Shown here one piece after another: positions 18,454-26,519 of a stretch of DNA of 64,000 nt. Source of the DNA: Salicibibacter cibi. GTDB taxonomy: Bacteria; Bacillota; Bacilli; Bacillales; Marinococcaceae. The first letter of the stretch is position 1. Each line of letters begins with the position of its first letter. Location: NCBI RefSeq assembly GCF_016495865.1, contig NZ_CP054706.1, positions 2,542,001 to 2,606,000 of the forward strand, in the 5' to 3' direction. Below the pieces are notes generated by a model. It had not been told where the DNA came from, searched no databases, and worked only from the letters and a program-made list of their open reading frames with translations. A program made the position numbers and the translations under genes.

Positions 18454-19665
18454 CTATACGTTCTTATACGTCCACTTTCGCCATAACGCCTCCATCGGTC
18501 CTTGGTTGAATGTCTTCAAATACAATGTACTTATGATGATTTGTAGCACATACACCCCGACGGATATGAGGAGGCCGGCACCGCTACCGACTTGACCGAA
18601 AAGGCCTAATCCATATCCGTGGAAAATAAAGACCAAAATGAGCGTTTGCATAAGGTAATTCGTTAAAGCCATTCGTCCGACAGATGCAAATGGTTTCATG
18701 ATTTTTTGCCTTGTTTCCTTACGCAACAGCAGTACAAGTGCGGATACGTAGAAAAGCATAAGAATCGGTCCGGTGAATATGCGCATGCCAAAACCTAATC
18801 CATATGCAATGTAAGCTGGAATCGGCGTAAGGTCATGCATCATAGCTGTCGTCAGCACCGAAAACAATAGTCCGATCCACAAACTATGTATACATATCTT
18901 CTTCCAACGTCCGAGATGTGCACCCACGTCATGGAACATGCCGGTTTTGCCCATATATAAACCAATAAGAAACAACGGTAAAATGGTTGGCACCACAAAG
19001 ATATTTCCAAAAACCGTAAAGATCGATTCACTAAACCTAAAGCCAACGATTTCCCAAAAACCACCTTCAGCCATCACCGTAAGCGTCTCTTCATTCATCT
19101 CTTGAAATTCAGAAGCAGGAATGATACCTGTTTGTTCACCAAATTGCATGAACCAGCCATTCATCGCCATAAAAAAGCTTACGACCAAACTGGATACAGC
19201 AAGCAAAACCACTGACCAAATCATCATTGTTTTCGGATGTCTTGAAATAAAAAACAAGAGGAAAAAGCCCGTTACGCCATATGTAAATAAAATATCGCCA
19301 TGCCAAAAGAAGATAAGGTGAATCAACCCTAGAATAATCAAAAAGGTCAACCTGCGTGAAAACACCCGATTCGCACGTAAATCCTTTTGCAGCAAGCGCT
19401 CATAAAAAATATAAAAACCCAGCCCAAAAAGTAGCGAAAACATTGGATAAAACTTACCTTCGACGAAAAATGTAATAAATAATGTACTGAACTGATTAAA
19501 AAGACCATCCGGTAGTTGATGCCCGTCAACAAAAATAAAAGAATTAAGCTGCGCCAATGATTTGAAATGCATCATGTTCGCAAGCACAATCCCAAGAATC
19601 GCAATTCCTCGGATAATATCAAGCGTATGGATCCTTTCGTTTGGTGCAATTCCACGATGCTTCAT
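18454..19665 (-). CDS. DUF418 domain membrane protein (YeiB-like)
   Basis: This 403-residue polytopic membrane protein belongs to the DUF418/YeiB type. The N-terminus RIHTLDIIRGIAILGIVLANMMHF is typical, as is the C-terminal DUF418 region GRMALTNYLMQTLILVFIFHGYGLGL. About ten membrane segments are visible. The family is related to acyltransferase-3-like membrane proteins and its substrate is unknown. I chose the ATG at 19665 with GGGGGAAAT upstream; the frame opens six codons earlier. No operon partner is evident. Confidence 0.85.
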   Translation of the reverse strand: MKHRGIAPNERIHTLDIIRGIAILGIVLANMMHFKSLAQLNSFIFVDGHQLPDGLFNQFSTLFITFFVEGKFYPMFSLLFGLGFYIFYERLLQKDLRANRVFSRRLTFLIILGLIHLIFFWHGDILFTYGVTGFFLLFFISRHPKTMMIWSVVLLAVSSLVVSFFMAMNGWFMQFGEQTGIIPASEFQEMNEETLTVMAEGGFWEIVGFRFSESIFTVFGNIFVVPTILPLFLIGLYMGKTGMFHDVGAHLGRWKKICIHSLWIGLLFSVLTTAMMHDLTPIPAYIAYGLGFGMRIFTGPILMLFYVSALVLLLRKETRQKIMKPFASVGRMALTNYLMQTLILVFIFHGYGLGLFGQVGSGAGLLISVGVYVLQIIISTLYLKTFNQGPMEALWRKWTYKNV

Positions 19666-19925
19666 TTTATTTCCCCCATCCATTTGCGTGTGTTATCTGC
19701 ATAATATAATCGCCTAATTCCATAAATACTTCATGTCCTTTCCGAGTCGTTTCATTCAGTATACAACTGGAAAAGGAATAGATCCATAAACGTCTCGTTG
19801 GTTTCTGTATACAAAAATATGACCCCCATTCAAAAGGTCGCACTTATTAGATGAGCGTTCCCTAATTGAGGGTTCCACTCCATTCTTGCACACGATAGTT
19901 GAACTGAAAAATTTCCAAACCATAA

Positions 19926-20329
19926 TTACTCATACGACCTATGCATTAACACTATTCGCCAACCATCTGGATCTTCTATGGTAACCCCTTGTTTTTTCCA
20001 GTAGCCATTATCAGGTTCCACCTCTCCATATCGCATTTTTTGTAGCCTCTCAGATACTTTATTGATTTCCTCTTTATTCGTTATGTAGAAGACTAAGAGA
20101 TTATCTTTTGTAGGTGCAGGGCATGGACTTCCATCAATATGACGGGTGAATTTCAAGTGATAATGAACATCTGGTAATCCAATAATCACGCCTTCATACC
20201 CTCTGTTTCCTTTAAATTTCTGTATTTGTTTAAGTCCTAATCCATTTACATAAAAATCAATGACCGCTTCAAATTTGTCTGTGGCCTAGCTATCCTAACT
20301 TGAGCTGCTGTAAAGTCGCTAAATTCCAT
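19926..20329 (-). pseudogene. VOC (glyoxalase/bleomycin-resistance) family protein, frameshifted
   Basis: The downstream part (19926-20189) encodes a VOC half (HYHLKFTRH, LVFYITNKEEINKV, DPDGWRIVLMHRSYE). The upstream part continues the family in the same frame as far as DKFEAVIDFYVNGLGLKQIQKFKG. The likely N-terminus MEFSDFTAAQVRIARP, from the ATG at 20329, is in another frame. The shift lies near 20284. The intact gene would have about 130 residues. A sequencing error is possible; otherwise it is a recent pseudogene. Confidence 0.7.
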
Positions 20330-20394
20330 GTAGTAACCAACTTTCTGCTTTTTGTTAATGACCATTCATTGTTCAACAATATGGCGTGATCATA

Positions 20395-21288
20395 TTATGG
20401 AATATCTTTTCTGTTATTCAATTTTGTGGGATCTTCTTGTTTAACCATACTTAAAAAGCTTTTATACGCACGATCAACAAACGTATCCTCCCGCCTTATA
20501 AAGACCGTCCTTACCTTTGAATACCTCGGCGGAAGAGGGTGAAGGTTGAGCTCTTTCTCCACTTGATATTGCTTAACCAATGACTGTGTGGTTATAGATA
20601 CCCCCAACCCAGCTTTGACACAACCAATGATCGATTCTAGCGTTCCAAACTCAATGATTTTTTTAGGAAATATGCCCTCTTCCTGCAACCACTGTTCGAG
20701 CCTTTTCCGGTAAATACAAGAGGGCCGTGTAAGAAGCGTTTGATCGTTAAGGTCAGTCCAAGATAATAGTGAATGCCGTTGGGCTGTAATTAAAACAAGT
20801 GCTTCTTCCATAACAGGCATTTGAATAAGGTCAGCATCCTGAACAGGACCAACAACGAATGCGCCATCCAATTTATAATTCAGGACATCTTTTATTAGAG
20901 TATGTGTTTCCCCAATCTTCAGGGAGAGATCCACCTCAGGATAACGCTGGTTATAAGAAGCCAAAAGCGCAGGTAATCGTGCAGATGCTGTTGTTTCATT
21001 GGCTCCTAAATAAAGCGGTCCTCGAATCATTTCGGAATCTTGAACAGCTTTTTTGGTTGTATCCATTAAATGTAAAATTTGGTCCGTATAAGATAAGAGT
21101 AGTGTTCCTTTTGAGGTTAATGATACGCCACGGGCATGTCGATAAAAAAGCTGGGTTTGTAATTCTGCTTCTAACTTTTTGATCCTCCCTGTAATATTGG
21201 ACTGGACATAATTTAATTTCTCAGCTGTTTTCATCGTGTTCCCATTCTCCGCTAATTCTTTGAAGATCCACAAATCTCGAATGTCCAT
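20395..21288 (-). CDS. LysR family transcriptional regulator
   Basis: The N-terminal 60 residues form the LysR winged helix (DLWIFKELAENGNTMKTAEKLNYVQSNITGRIKKLEAELQ...LFYRHARGVSLTSKG). The remainder is the two-lobed effector domain. The length of 297 residues is normal. The start is one of two adjacent ATGs after GGGAGGGGAT. It is transcribed away from the hypothetical gene at 21421, with a 130-base gap that should hold its operator. The effector and target are unknown. The nearest candidates are that hypothetical gene and the damaged VOC gene downstream. Confidence 0.9.
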   Translation of the reverse strand: MDIRDLWIFKELAENGNTMKTAEKLNYVQSNITGRIKKLEAELQTQLFYRHARGVSLTSKGTLLLSYTDQILHLMDTTKKAVQDSEMIRGPLYLGANETTASARLPALLASYNQRYPEVDLSLKIGETHTLIKDVLNYKLDGAFVVGPVQDADLIQMPVMEEALVLITAQRHSLLSWTDLNDQTLLTRPSCIYRKRLEQWLQEEGIFPKKIIEFGTLESIIGCVKAGLGVSITTQSLVKQYQVEKELNLHPLPPRYSKVRTVFIRREDTFVDRAYKSFLSMVKQEDPTKLNNRKDIP

Positions 21289-21420
21289 CATATCCCCTCC
21301 CTCTCCATCTTATCATTTTGAATGATCATTACGCTGGTTTTTAATGATTTTTAATTATGATATGAACGAATTACGATGAGTATAGGAAAATAAATTTCCC
21401 GCGACCTGGAGGGATGAGTT

Positions 21421-21846
21421 ATGACTATCAGTGAGCGATTAAAAGAAAAATTATTGGCAGAAGAAAGTGGATCAGTTACATGGAGATATTCAGATGTATG
21501 GGATTTGATTGTAGAAAACCTCAATAAGCATCAATCCGGGGAGGACATGGATGCCTTCAGACAACCCCCCCGCGAATCACTCCTCTCCTCGTCTATTCTT
21601 GATCAGTGGAGCCATGTAAAAGAACAAATGAAGAATATAGAGCCCGAGTCTTCGAAACTCGAGTTCATGTATGAATTTTGGACGAATATTTCTGATGAAT
21701 TTAAAAACACTGGTATCAACGAGTATGAAATGATTTCTTGGATGAGAAGGGAGAAAAAACGAACCCGTGTACTAGGTCAGGCTAAACAAGCATTACTATG
21801 GGAAGAAATAGAGGTAAAATGCAGAAGCCTTTTAAAGCTTCTTTAA
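21421..21846 (+). CDS. Hypothetical protein
   Basis: This soluble protein of 141 residues is predicted mostly helical and is rich in Glu, Lys and Trp (SVTWRYSDVWDLIVENLNKH, EFWTNISDEFKNTGINEYEMISWMRREKKRTRV). The ATG at 21421 has CTGGAGGG 7 bases upstream. It is divergent from the LysR gene, an arrangement that often marks a regulator target. Its 3' end overlaps the end of the converging DinB-like gene by 15 bases. I do not recognise the family. Confidence 0.6.
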   Translation: MTISERLKEKLLAEESGSVTWRYSDVWDLIVENLNKHQSGEDMDAFRQPPRESLLSSSILDQWSHVKEQMKNIEPESSKLEFMYEFWTNISDEFKNTGINEYEMISWMRREKKRTRVLGQAKQALLWEEIEVKCRSLLKLL

Positions 21847-22260
21847 GTTATGGCCTTGCTCAATCCAACGGAAAATGGGCGCAATGTGGTATGGCCCTAT
21901 GTGTGCTATAAAATCTTCCCACAGAGGATCATTTTCGTTTTTAATAGATAAATAGCTACATGCCTGTCTCTTCTGTGGTACGGTTGCAAGATGGAACTCA
22001 TTGTACTGAAAATTCGCAATTTTACAGTTGAGCAGATTGATCAGATGTGTGGCCAGCCCTTCGAGTTTTATTGATTTATCATGTGGCTTCCAAGACATAT
22101 ATTTCTCGGGTAGGCGTTCCAGAATGCGACGCGTAGACCCCAGTTCTTTCGTTTCGTCGCCAAAGATCAGTTGTTTAATTACACCTCGGATTGTGTTGTT
22201 TCTTCTTCGGGAGGTACGTTTCCCCGGTTGAATCAATTTTTTCTTTGTTGGTTTCATCAT
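21832..22260 (-). CDS. DinB-like N-terminal fragment with unrelated C-terminus
   Basis: Residues about 30-85 read like the start of a DinB/YfiT-type four-helix protein (DETKELGSTRRILERLPEKYMSWKPHDKS..LEGLATHLINL). The expected C-terminal half with the third metal-binding His is absent. Instead the last 50 residues (YLSIKNENDPLWEDFIAHIGPYHIAPIFRWIEQGH) do not look like the family. The basic N-terminal 28 residues are also unusual. No ribosome binding site precedes the ATG pair at 22257-22260, which directly follows the cyclase stop. It may be a decayed or fused gene. Confidence 0.45.
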   Translation of the reverse strand: MMKPTKKKLIQPGKRTSRRRNNTIRGVIKQLIFGDETKELGSTRRILERLPEKYMSWKPHDKSIKLEGLATHLINLLNCKIANFQYNEFHLATVPQKRQACSYLSIKNENDPLWEDFIAHIGPYHIAPIFRWIEQGHNLKKL

Positions 22261-22269
22261 CGTCCATGC

Positions 22270-22788
22270 TTACTCGAGTATAGCAATGGCTCGCACCGGG
22301 GACCCATCCCCATTCTCAATTTTCAATGGTAAGCCGAAAAAGGAAAACGCTTCCCCGATTGGGAGTGACTCTAATTTTTCAAGATCTGTATAGGTGACAA
22401 TCTGTCTTTTTAACAATTGCCGCTCCAATTCCTCACTCAGATGCCCTCCTACAAACGGCGGGGAAGCGGTCAAAATTTTTTCCAGTACATCTATCCCGAC
22501 ACCTTCTGCAAAAAACAAACCGGTACAAGCGGGAAAATCCATCGTTGTCGTCACGCGCATCGCTCTTCCGCAAAATTGCGTTAACGGAATTTCATCCAAC
22601 GATGCCATCCGTTCATGCATATGGGAAAAAGCATCCACATGCGTGCCGGTATGAGAACCCATCTGTAACGTACGGACTTCATAACCATGTTCTTTCACCG
22701 TTGTTGCAACGCCAATATTCACCGCCGGATCCCCCGGATAGACCGGCATGCCATCGGAGATGGTCTTTGTTAAATCAATGATTTCCAC
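22270..22788 (-). CDS. Cyclase family protein (kynurenine formamidase-like fold)
   Basis: The family consists of Mn/Zn amidohydrolases that include kynurenine formamidase and putative polyketide cyclases. The metal-binding signature HTGTHVDAFSH is present (HxGTHxDxPxH with Ala-Phe in place of the usual Pro). The N-terminus IDLTKTISDGMPVYPGDP is typical. At 172 residues it is shorter than the usual 200-220. The substrate is unknown. It starts at 22788 and is followed closely by the DinB-like frame. Confidence 0.82.
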   Translation of the reverse strand: MEIIDLTKTISDGMPVYPGDPAVNIGVATTVKEHGYEVRTLQMGSHTGTHVDAFSHMHERMASLDEIPLTQFCGRAMRVTTTMDFPACTGLFFAEGVGIDVLEKILTASPPFVGGHLSEELERQLLKRQIVTYTDLEKLESLPIGEAFSFFGLPLKIENGDGSPVRAIAILE

Positions 22789-22839
22789 TAAACTGTCTCC
22801 CCTAAAAAAATTGAATATACGCTACTGGAACATCACGCA

Positions 22840-22871
22840 AAATAAGCTGCCGGCAAACGACAGCTTATTTT
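22840..22871. terminator. Bidirectional terminator near copZ
   Basis: AAATAAGCTG and CAGCTTATTT form a 10-bp stem around CCGGCAAACGA, with T-runs on both strands. Confidence 0.75.
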
Positions 22872-22886
22872 CGTCATTCATGTTGC

Positions 22887-23093
22887 TTACTCAACATCAT
22901 ACCCCTGGTCTTCGATAATATCGACAATAGCTTCATGCGTAACATCGCTTTTATCAAAGGTCACCTGTACGGTACCTTGATCAAGGTTCACTTTCACATC
23001 GGAGACGCCTTTCATTTCCCCGACGTTTCCTTCAACGGCTGATACGCAATGGCCGCATGACATACCTTTAACATTCAATGTTTCTTGTTCCAT
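22887..23093 (-). CDS. copZ: Copper chaperone CopZ
   Basis: This 68-residue heavy-metal-associated domain has the Cu(I)-binding motif GMSCGHC at residues 10-16. It has the family's usual VEGNVGEMKGVSDVKVNLDQG middle and IEDQGYDVE end. CopZ carries Cu(I) to a CopA-type exporter. The gene stands alone here: no copA or csoR is seen in the window, which is unusual because copZ is mostly next to copA. GGGGAGG lies upstream of the ATG. Confidence 0.93.
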   Translation of the reverse strand: MEQETLNVKGMSCGHCVSAVEGNVGEMKGVSDVKVNLDQGTVQVTFDKSDVTHEAIVDIIEDQGYDVE

Positions 23094-23152
23094 GCTAATA
23101 CCTCCCCTTGACTGTCTTCATTATAATACCCTGTGCCGGTATATTGCAAACA

Positions 23153-23383
23153 TTAGAAACGCATGAACAAACGTTCATCTTCATTTAACCCACATGCTCC
23201 GCACTGAATCCGATAATTCGGTCCGTTATAAGGTATGTGAAACGGGTCAAGCTGCTCCTGCTCGAACTCTTGAACCACTTCCCCATTTTGCGGATCCATC
23301 TTTACAGCTTTGGGCACTTGCTCCATAATGTGAAATCGCGAACGATTCGTTTGGCAACGCGGACAAACATATGTCTTCGACAC
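23153..23383 (-). CDS. Small zinc-ribbon-like protein
   Basis: The 76-residue protein has two CxxC knuckles, CPRC near the N-terminus and CGAC near the C-terminus, spaced as in a zinc ribbon. Between them is an acidic stretch. GGAGGG precedes the ATG. I recognise no named family. A role in nucleic-acid or protein binding is only suggested by the ribbon. Confidence 0.65.
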   Translation of the reverse strand: MSKTYVCPRCQTNRSRFHIMEQVPKAVKMDPQNGEVVQEFEQEQLDPFHIPYNGPNYRIQCGACGLNEDERLFMRF

Positions 23384-23507
23384 GGCCCATCCCTCCTGTT
23401 TTTTCTATATGGTTGCCATAATCATAATTTTTATCCCTCCAGGATTCATTCCACCAAGCTTTTGCATGTGTATTCTATAATTATTAATGATCTTCTCTAT
23501 CACTTAC

Positions 23508-23729
23508 TTACGTTGCATTTTCGATTCCCCTCTCAGCTTCTTTAGACCAATAATCACCTAGTCTACCTGGAAAAAAAGGGAATTCTTGAACATTATAACC
23601 ACGGTTTTTCAAGATTTCTATTTCTTTTTCAGGATCACAATAATATGTTGTTTTTATGATTAAATTTATCGTATAGAATACTTTCTGATTTGAGAATCTC
23701 CAATATATTGGAGGGGAAGGGTGCAACAT
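23508..23729 (-). pseudogene. Possible gene fragment
   Basis: The 73-residue frame contains a plausible protein stretch (KVFYTINLIIKTTYYCDPEKEIEILKNRGYNVQEFPFFPG) but lacks a ribosome binding site and a recognisable whole domain. It sits beside tRNA remnants and the tRNA-Val insertion, so a decayed fragment is likely. Confidence 0.25.
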
Positions 23730-23849
23730 AAGGAAATACCCATGTACGCAGACCTAAATTGGCTGTATCAATGAAAAATGTCTTAAACTGTATCAGTCTA
23801 AGACATAATAAAAACCCTTATGTGGAAGAGATCGTTCTATACTGGTGTT

Positions 23850-23900
23850 TCCCTGTGGGACTCGAGCCGACGACCTCATCCTTACCGTGATATGCTTACC
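23850..23900 (-). pseudogene. tRNA-like 3' remnant
   Basis: On the minus strand the sequence ends in AAACACCA and has a T-arm-like GTCGGCTCGAGTCCCAC with a stem mismatch, and an anticodon-stem-like GGATG. No 5' half is present. A hairpin with T-run follows (CTTATGTGG...), as after a tRNA. The amino acid cannot be assigned safely. Confidence 0.35.
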
Positions 23901-24019
23901 ATGTTTTTGCGTCTTTTCCAACCAACATAAAAGGATATTGGAGATGTGTAAATAATTAGTGCTCAATGCGCATAAATTAGTCTCCAAGAAGTCCCCAATT
24001 CGATGATATTTATAATTTC

Positions 24020-24113
24020 TCTAAAAAACAAAAAAACGCCCAATCCCTTGTAGGAGAAGCGTTTAAAATGGTGTCCCGTGCTGGGCTCGAACCAGCGACC
24101 TCTACCCTGTCAA
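24020..24113 (-). repeat. 94-bp direct repeat, distal copy (att-like, truncated tRNA-Val 3' end)
   Basis: These 94 bases are identical to 25591-25684. They contain the tRNA-Val terminator (AAACGC..GCGTTTTTTT on the minus strand) and the tRNA 3' part from the CCA end up to the anticodon loop, where homology stops. The 5' part of the tRNA is missing here. The two copies bound a 1.57-kb segment, as expected for attL/attR of an element integrated at tRNA-Val. Confidence 0.85.
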
Positions 24114-24230
24114 TTCTAGAAAGACATTATTATCATTAAAGACGATATTATGTAAATGCTTTCATACCAGTATGTACAACGCTTTTTGTTCGTTTTTCTA
24201 TGATGATTAATGGGGTTAAATATCTATTTT

Positions 24231-24261
24231 GGTTGACAACTGGATGACAACGGATGACAAG
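24231..24261. repeat. Three short direct repeats like integrase arm sites
   Basis: GTTGACAAC, GATGACAAC and GATGACAAG follow each other at 10- to 11-base steps, about 120 bases inside the left 94-bp repeat. Such tandem direct repeats resemble arm-type sites of tyrosine integrases. No integrase gene is present. Confidence 0.4.
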
Positions 24262-24356
24262 TTTATGCAGGGTGTTATATTCTAATAATCCTCCGCAATT
24301 GCGATCCGATTGGTAGAATTCGGATTAAAAATTCCCCTTTAAGTGTAAAGCAGCTT

Positions 24357-25337
24357 TTATTTACTATCCTTATTAGCTAGTTCTTCCGCTCGATCCAAAC
24401 GCTCTTTAAACTTCATTAGTTTAGAGGATACATCAGAACGATGTGAATTTAATTCCAGTTTTTCAAATAATGATATAGCCTGTTTTAAGACTCTTACTTC
24501 TTCTTGGTATTGTTTTCTTTTTCGATAAATAATAGCTAATCGCTCATAAGGAAAATTACCTTCAAAGTTTTCTTGAACATTGGCTTCATAAAATTCAATT
24601 GCATTATCAATGTATCCTTCCTTCTCCAATTTCTTACCATCTAAATTTCTATCAGCGGAATCATCTGGTACATCTATGCTTTTATCATAAGACTGTTCTC
24701 CAATCGTTTTTTTGTTATTTCTTTCGCCCCATATGTCCATTCTAAATCCAATACCTTTTTTTTCAGTTGGAAAGTATATAGTTTTAATTGTTGCGTTTAA
24801 TGTATTATAGCTGGAAAGTTGCTCAGTATATTTACCAGGAACATACCCTAAAAAAATAGTATTTTCATTTTCGTTGATTGTGTAATTCCCATAAACTTTG
24901 ACAGCGTTTTTATCATAAGGGTTATTTGCTTCCTTTTCTAGTTCAAGAGAGATATTTTCGCTAGTAGCAAACTTTAAAGCATCTTTTTCTCGCTTTTGTA
25001 TACCTGCAATAGGTACAAACTCAATGACTTTTTTAGATGTTCCTTTTGGTTTAGGTTGATTTACACGAATCATGTTTTCTGGATCGCCACTACGTCTATA
25101 AGCTTCATTGAGTTTCCTCTTGGTTGGATCATCAATAGTGGGGACCTTGGGAGATAATTTACCTTTATCTAATTTTTCAATTTTATTGCTACGTTGTTTA
25201 TTATCTGTATTTTTTATTGCGATGTTTTTTGTATTAGCAGTTTTGGTGTTTAGTTTTTGCGATCTCATACGTTTTATTGCTTTTTCTTGTGAAGTTAAAG
25301 AATTATCCTGGAACATTTTTTTAAATAAATTAAACAT
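24357..25337 (-). CDS. HIRAN-domain protein with C-terminal TPR-like helices
   Basis: The 326-residue protein has a Lys-rich, low-complexity N-terminal 100 residues. A HIRAN-like domain covers about 115-210 (FVPIAGIQKR, ISLELEKEANNPYDKNAVKVYG, FLGYVPGKYTEQLSSY), followed by helical repeats (KLEKEGYIDNAIEFYEANV, YERLAIIYRKRKQYQEEVRVLKQAISLFEKL). HIRAN domains bind DNA ends or damaged DNA and are often fused to helicases; here none is attached. The gene is much more AT-rich than its neighbours and is the only gene inside the 94-bp repeats, so it was probably acquired. ATG 25337 has AAGGAGC upstream. No function is established. Confidence 0.75.
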   Translation of the reverse strand: MFNLFKKMFQDNSLTSQEKAIKRMRSQKLNTKTANTKNIAIKNTDNKQRSNKIEKLDKGKLSPKVPTIDDPTKRKLNEAYRRSGDPENMIRVNQPKPKGTSKKVIEFVPIAGIQKREKDALKFATSENISLELEKEANNPYDKNAVKVYGNYTINENENTIFLGYVPGKYTEQLSSYNTLNATIKTIYFPTEKKGIGFRMDIWGERNNKKTIGEQSYDKSIDVPDDSADRNLDGKKLEKEGYIDNAIEFYEANVQENFEGNFPYERLAIIYRKRKQYQEEVRVLKQAISLFEKLELNSHRSDVSSKLMKFKERLDRAEELANKDSK

Positions 25338-25590
25338 GAATATAAGCTCCTTTATTTTTTGTTCTTTAACATGGCATGATAATCGAATAAGTAGTGTAGT
25401 TAAAGGGCGGGTATACAACCCGCCCAGACACCTCTGATTTTAAACGACTTTTTTAAATTTAACAACTTTATTTTTACTCAACAGCTACCTCAAAGGGTGG
25501 CGATTATATATAATCCTCGTCCAACATATCCGCTATTTTTTGATCCGCTTCATCCAAGTAATGCCCATATCTGTCCGTTTTAATAAACAT

Positions 25591-25684
25591 TCTAAAAAAC
25601 AAAAAAACGCCCAATCCCTTGTAGGAGAAGCGTTTAAAATGGTGTCCCGTGCTGGGCTCGAACCAGCGACCTCTACCCTGTCAA
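25591..25684 (-). repeat. 94-bp direct repeat, proximal copy (within intact tRNA-Val and its terminator)
   Basis: This copy is identical to 24020-24113 and includes the 3' half of the intact tRNA-Val and the hairpin terminator behind it. It is the side of the insertion on which the tRNA remains functional. Confidence 0.85.
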
Positions 25685-25715
25685 GGTAGCGCTCTCCCAA
25701 CTGAGCTAACGGAAC
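25640..25715 (-). tRNA. tRNA-Val (GAC)
   Basis: The minus strand folds as a complete tRNA. The acceptor GTTCCGT pairs with ACGGGAC. The D-arm is GCTCAGTTGGGAGAGC. The anticodon arm is CTACC-TTGACAG-GGTAG with anticodon GAC, and the T-arm is CTGGTTCGAGCCCAG. CCA is encoded. A promoter lies upstream and a terminator downstream. Confidence 0.95.
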
Positions 25716-25737
25716 GCTATGATCAATAACAATAAAA

Positions 25738-25767
25738 ATCATACCGTAATTTCATATAGCATGTCAA
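25738..25767 (-). promoter_or_regulatory. Promoter of tRNA-Val
   Basis: On the minus strand TTGACA and TATGAT are 18 bases apart, ending about 22 bases before the mature tRNA 5' end. Confidence 0.75.
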
Positions 25768-26033
25768 TGGTTTTGATAAAATCGATCGCTGTGAGAAGTA
25801 CATTAAATGGCGATTTTCCTGAAAGATTTATCGAGTAAAAATTTATATTTTTGATATTGGCGTGCAAGATTTGAGTACAGTATTAACGGCAATGTGTCTT
25901 CTTTTGTGGTGGAATCTTTGATCCCGAATTATTCATAGCTCCGAGTGAATGTACGATTTGATATATTTTTGGACACACGTCCCCCTTGGTCTTCATAAGG
26001 CATTATTGTGAGTGTCTTCTCGCACGAATAACA
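25768..26033. other. Gap without a recognisable gene
   Basis: This AT-rich stretch upstream of the tRNA promoter has no frame with a ribosome binding site, no clear hairpin and no repeat that I could find. Confidence 0.4.
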
Positions 26034-26189
26034 CTACCTGCTACTTTTCCGCCTTGGTTTTTTCCCTGTTCGCGTCATGTCTCGCAATTGTGTGTCAATT
26101 CTCCTTTGATACGTACGTTCACCACCGATAAAAAATATAATAGTCACCCCAATAAAGAATAAAGCCAGTATGATGTATGCACCGATCAT
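26034..26189 (-). CDS. Small single-pass membrane protein, 51 residues
   Basis: The ATG at 26189 follows AAAGGAG with 9 bases of spacing. The first 22 residues form a membrane segment (MIGAYIILALFFIGVTIIFFIG), followed by a basic cytosolic tail (ERTYQRRIDTQLRDMTRTGKKPRRKSSR). The positive-inside rule predicts N-out, C-in. I recognise no family. Confidence 0.6.
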   Translation of the reverse strand: MIGAYIILALFFIGVTIIFFIGGERTYQRRIDTQLRDMTRTGKKPRRKSSR

Positions 26190-26299
26190 GAAACTTCAAT
26201 CTCCTTTCGCGTTGTGCGTACCTGAATGATCTCTCACTTAGCATAACAGGCCAACATAGGATTTTGCCACATCAATGTTGGAAACCATCTGGCGATGAT

Positions 26300-26512
26300 T
26301 TAACGAATGTGCACAGCCAACACTTTGTCATTTTCAAAAAATGGTTCTTTCCATACTTTCATATATATTTGTTCATTCGTCAAAATTTGATTAGCATTTA
26401 ACAACAAGTATTTACATATATAAAATTGCTTTTCACAAAACATCTCTCCTTTCGTCTCCTTACTAAAAATTTGATCCGCTTCCAAGTCAATGTGCGCGAG
26501 AACAGTTGACAT
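26300..26512 (-). pseudogene. Truncated OmpR-type response regulator DNA-binding domain
   Basis: The 70-residue frame contains part of a winged-helix effector domain (FCEKQFYICKYLLLNANQILTNEQIYMKVWKEPFFENDKVLAVHIR). It stops just before the expected LRKKI segment, and the receiver domain is absent. It sits right after the exporter gene. This is most likely the remnant of a regulator that once controlled it. Confidence 0.6.
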
Positions 26513-26519
26513 GCTCTTA

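Noticed and set aside
25533..25742. Minus-strand frame across the tRNA-Val locus
   Set aside because: It is read through the tRNA gene and its terminator, so it is not coding.
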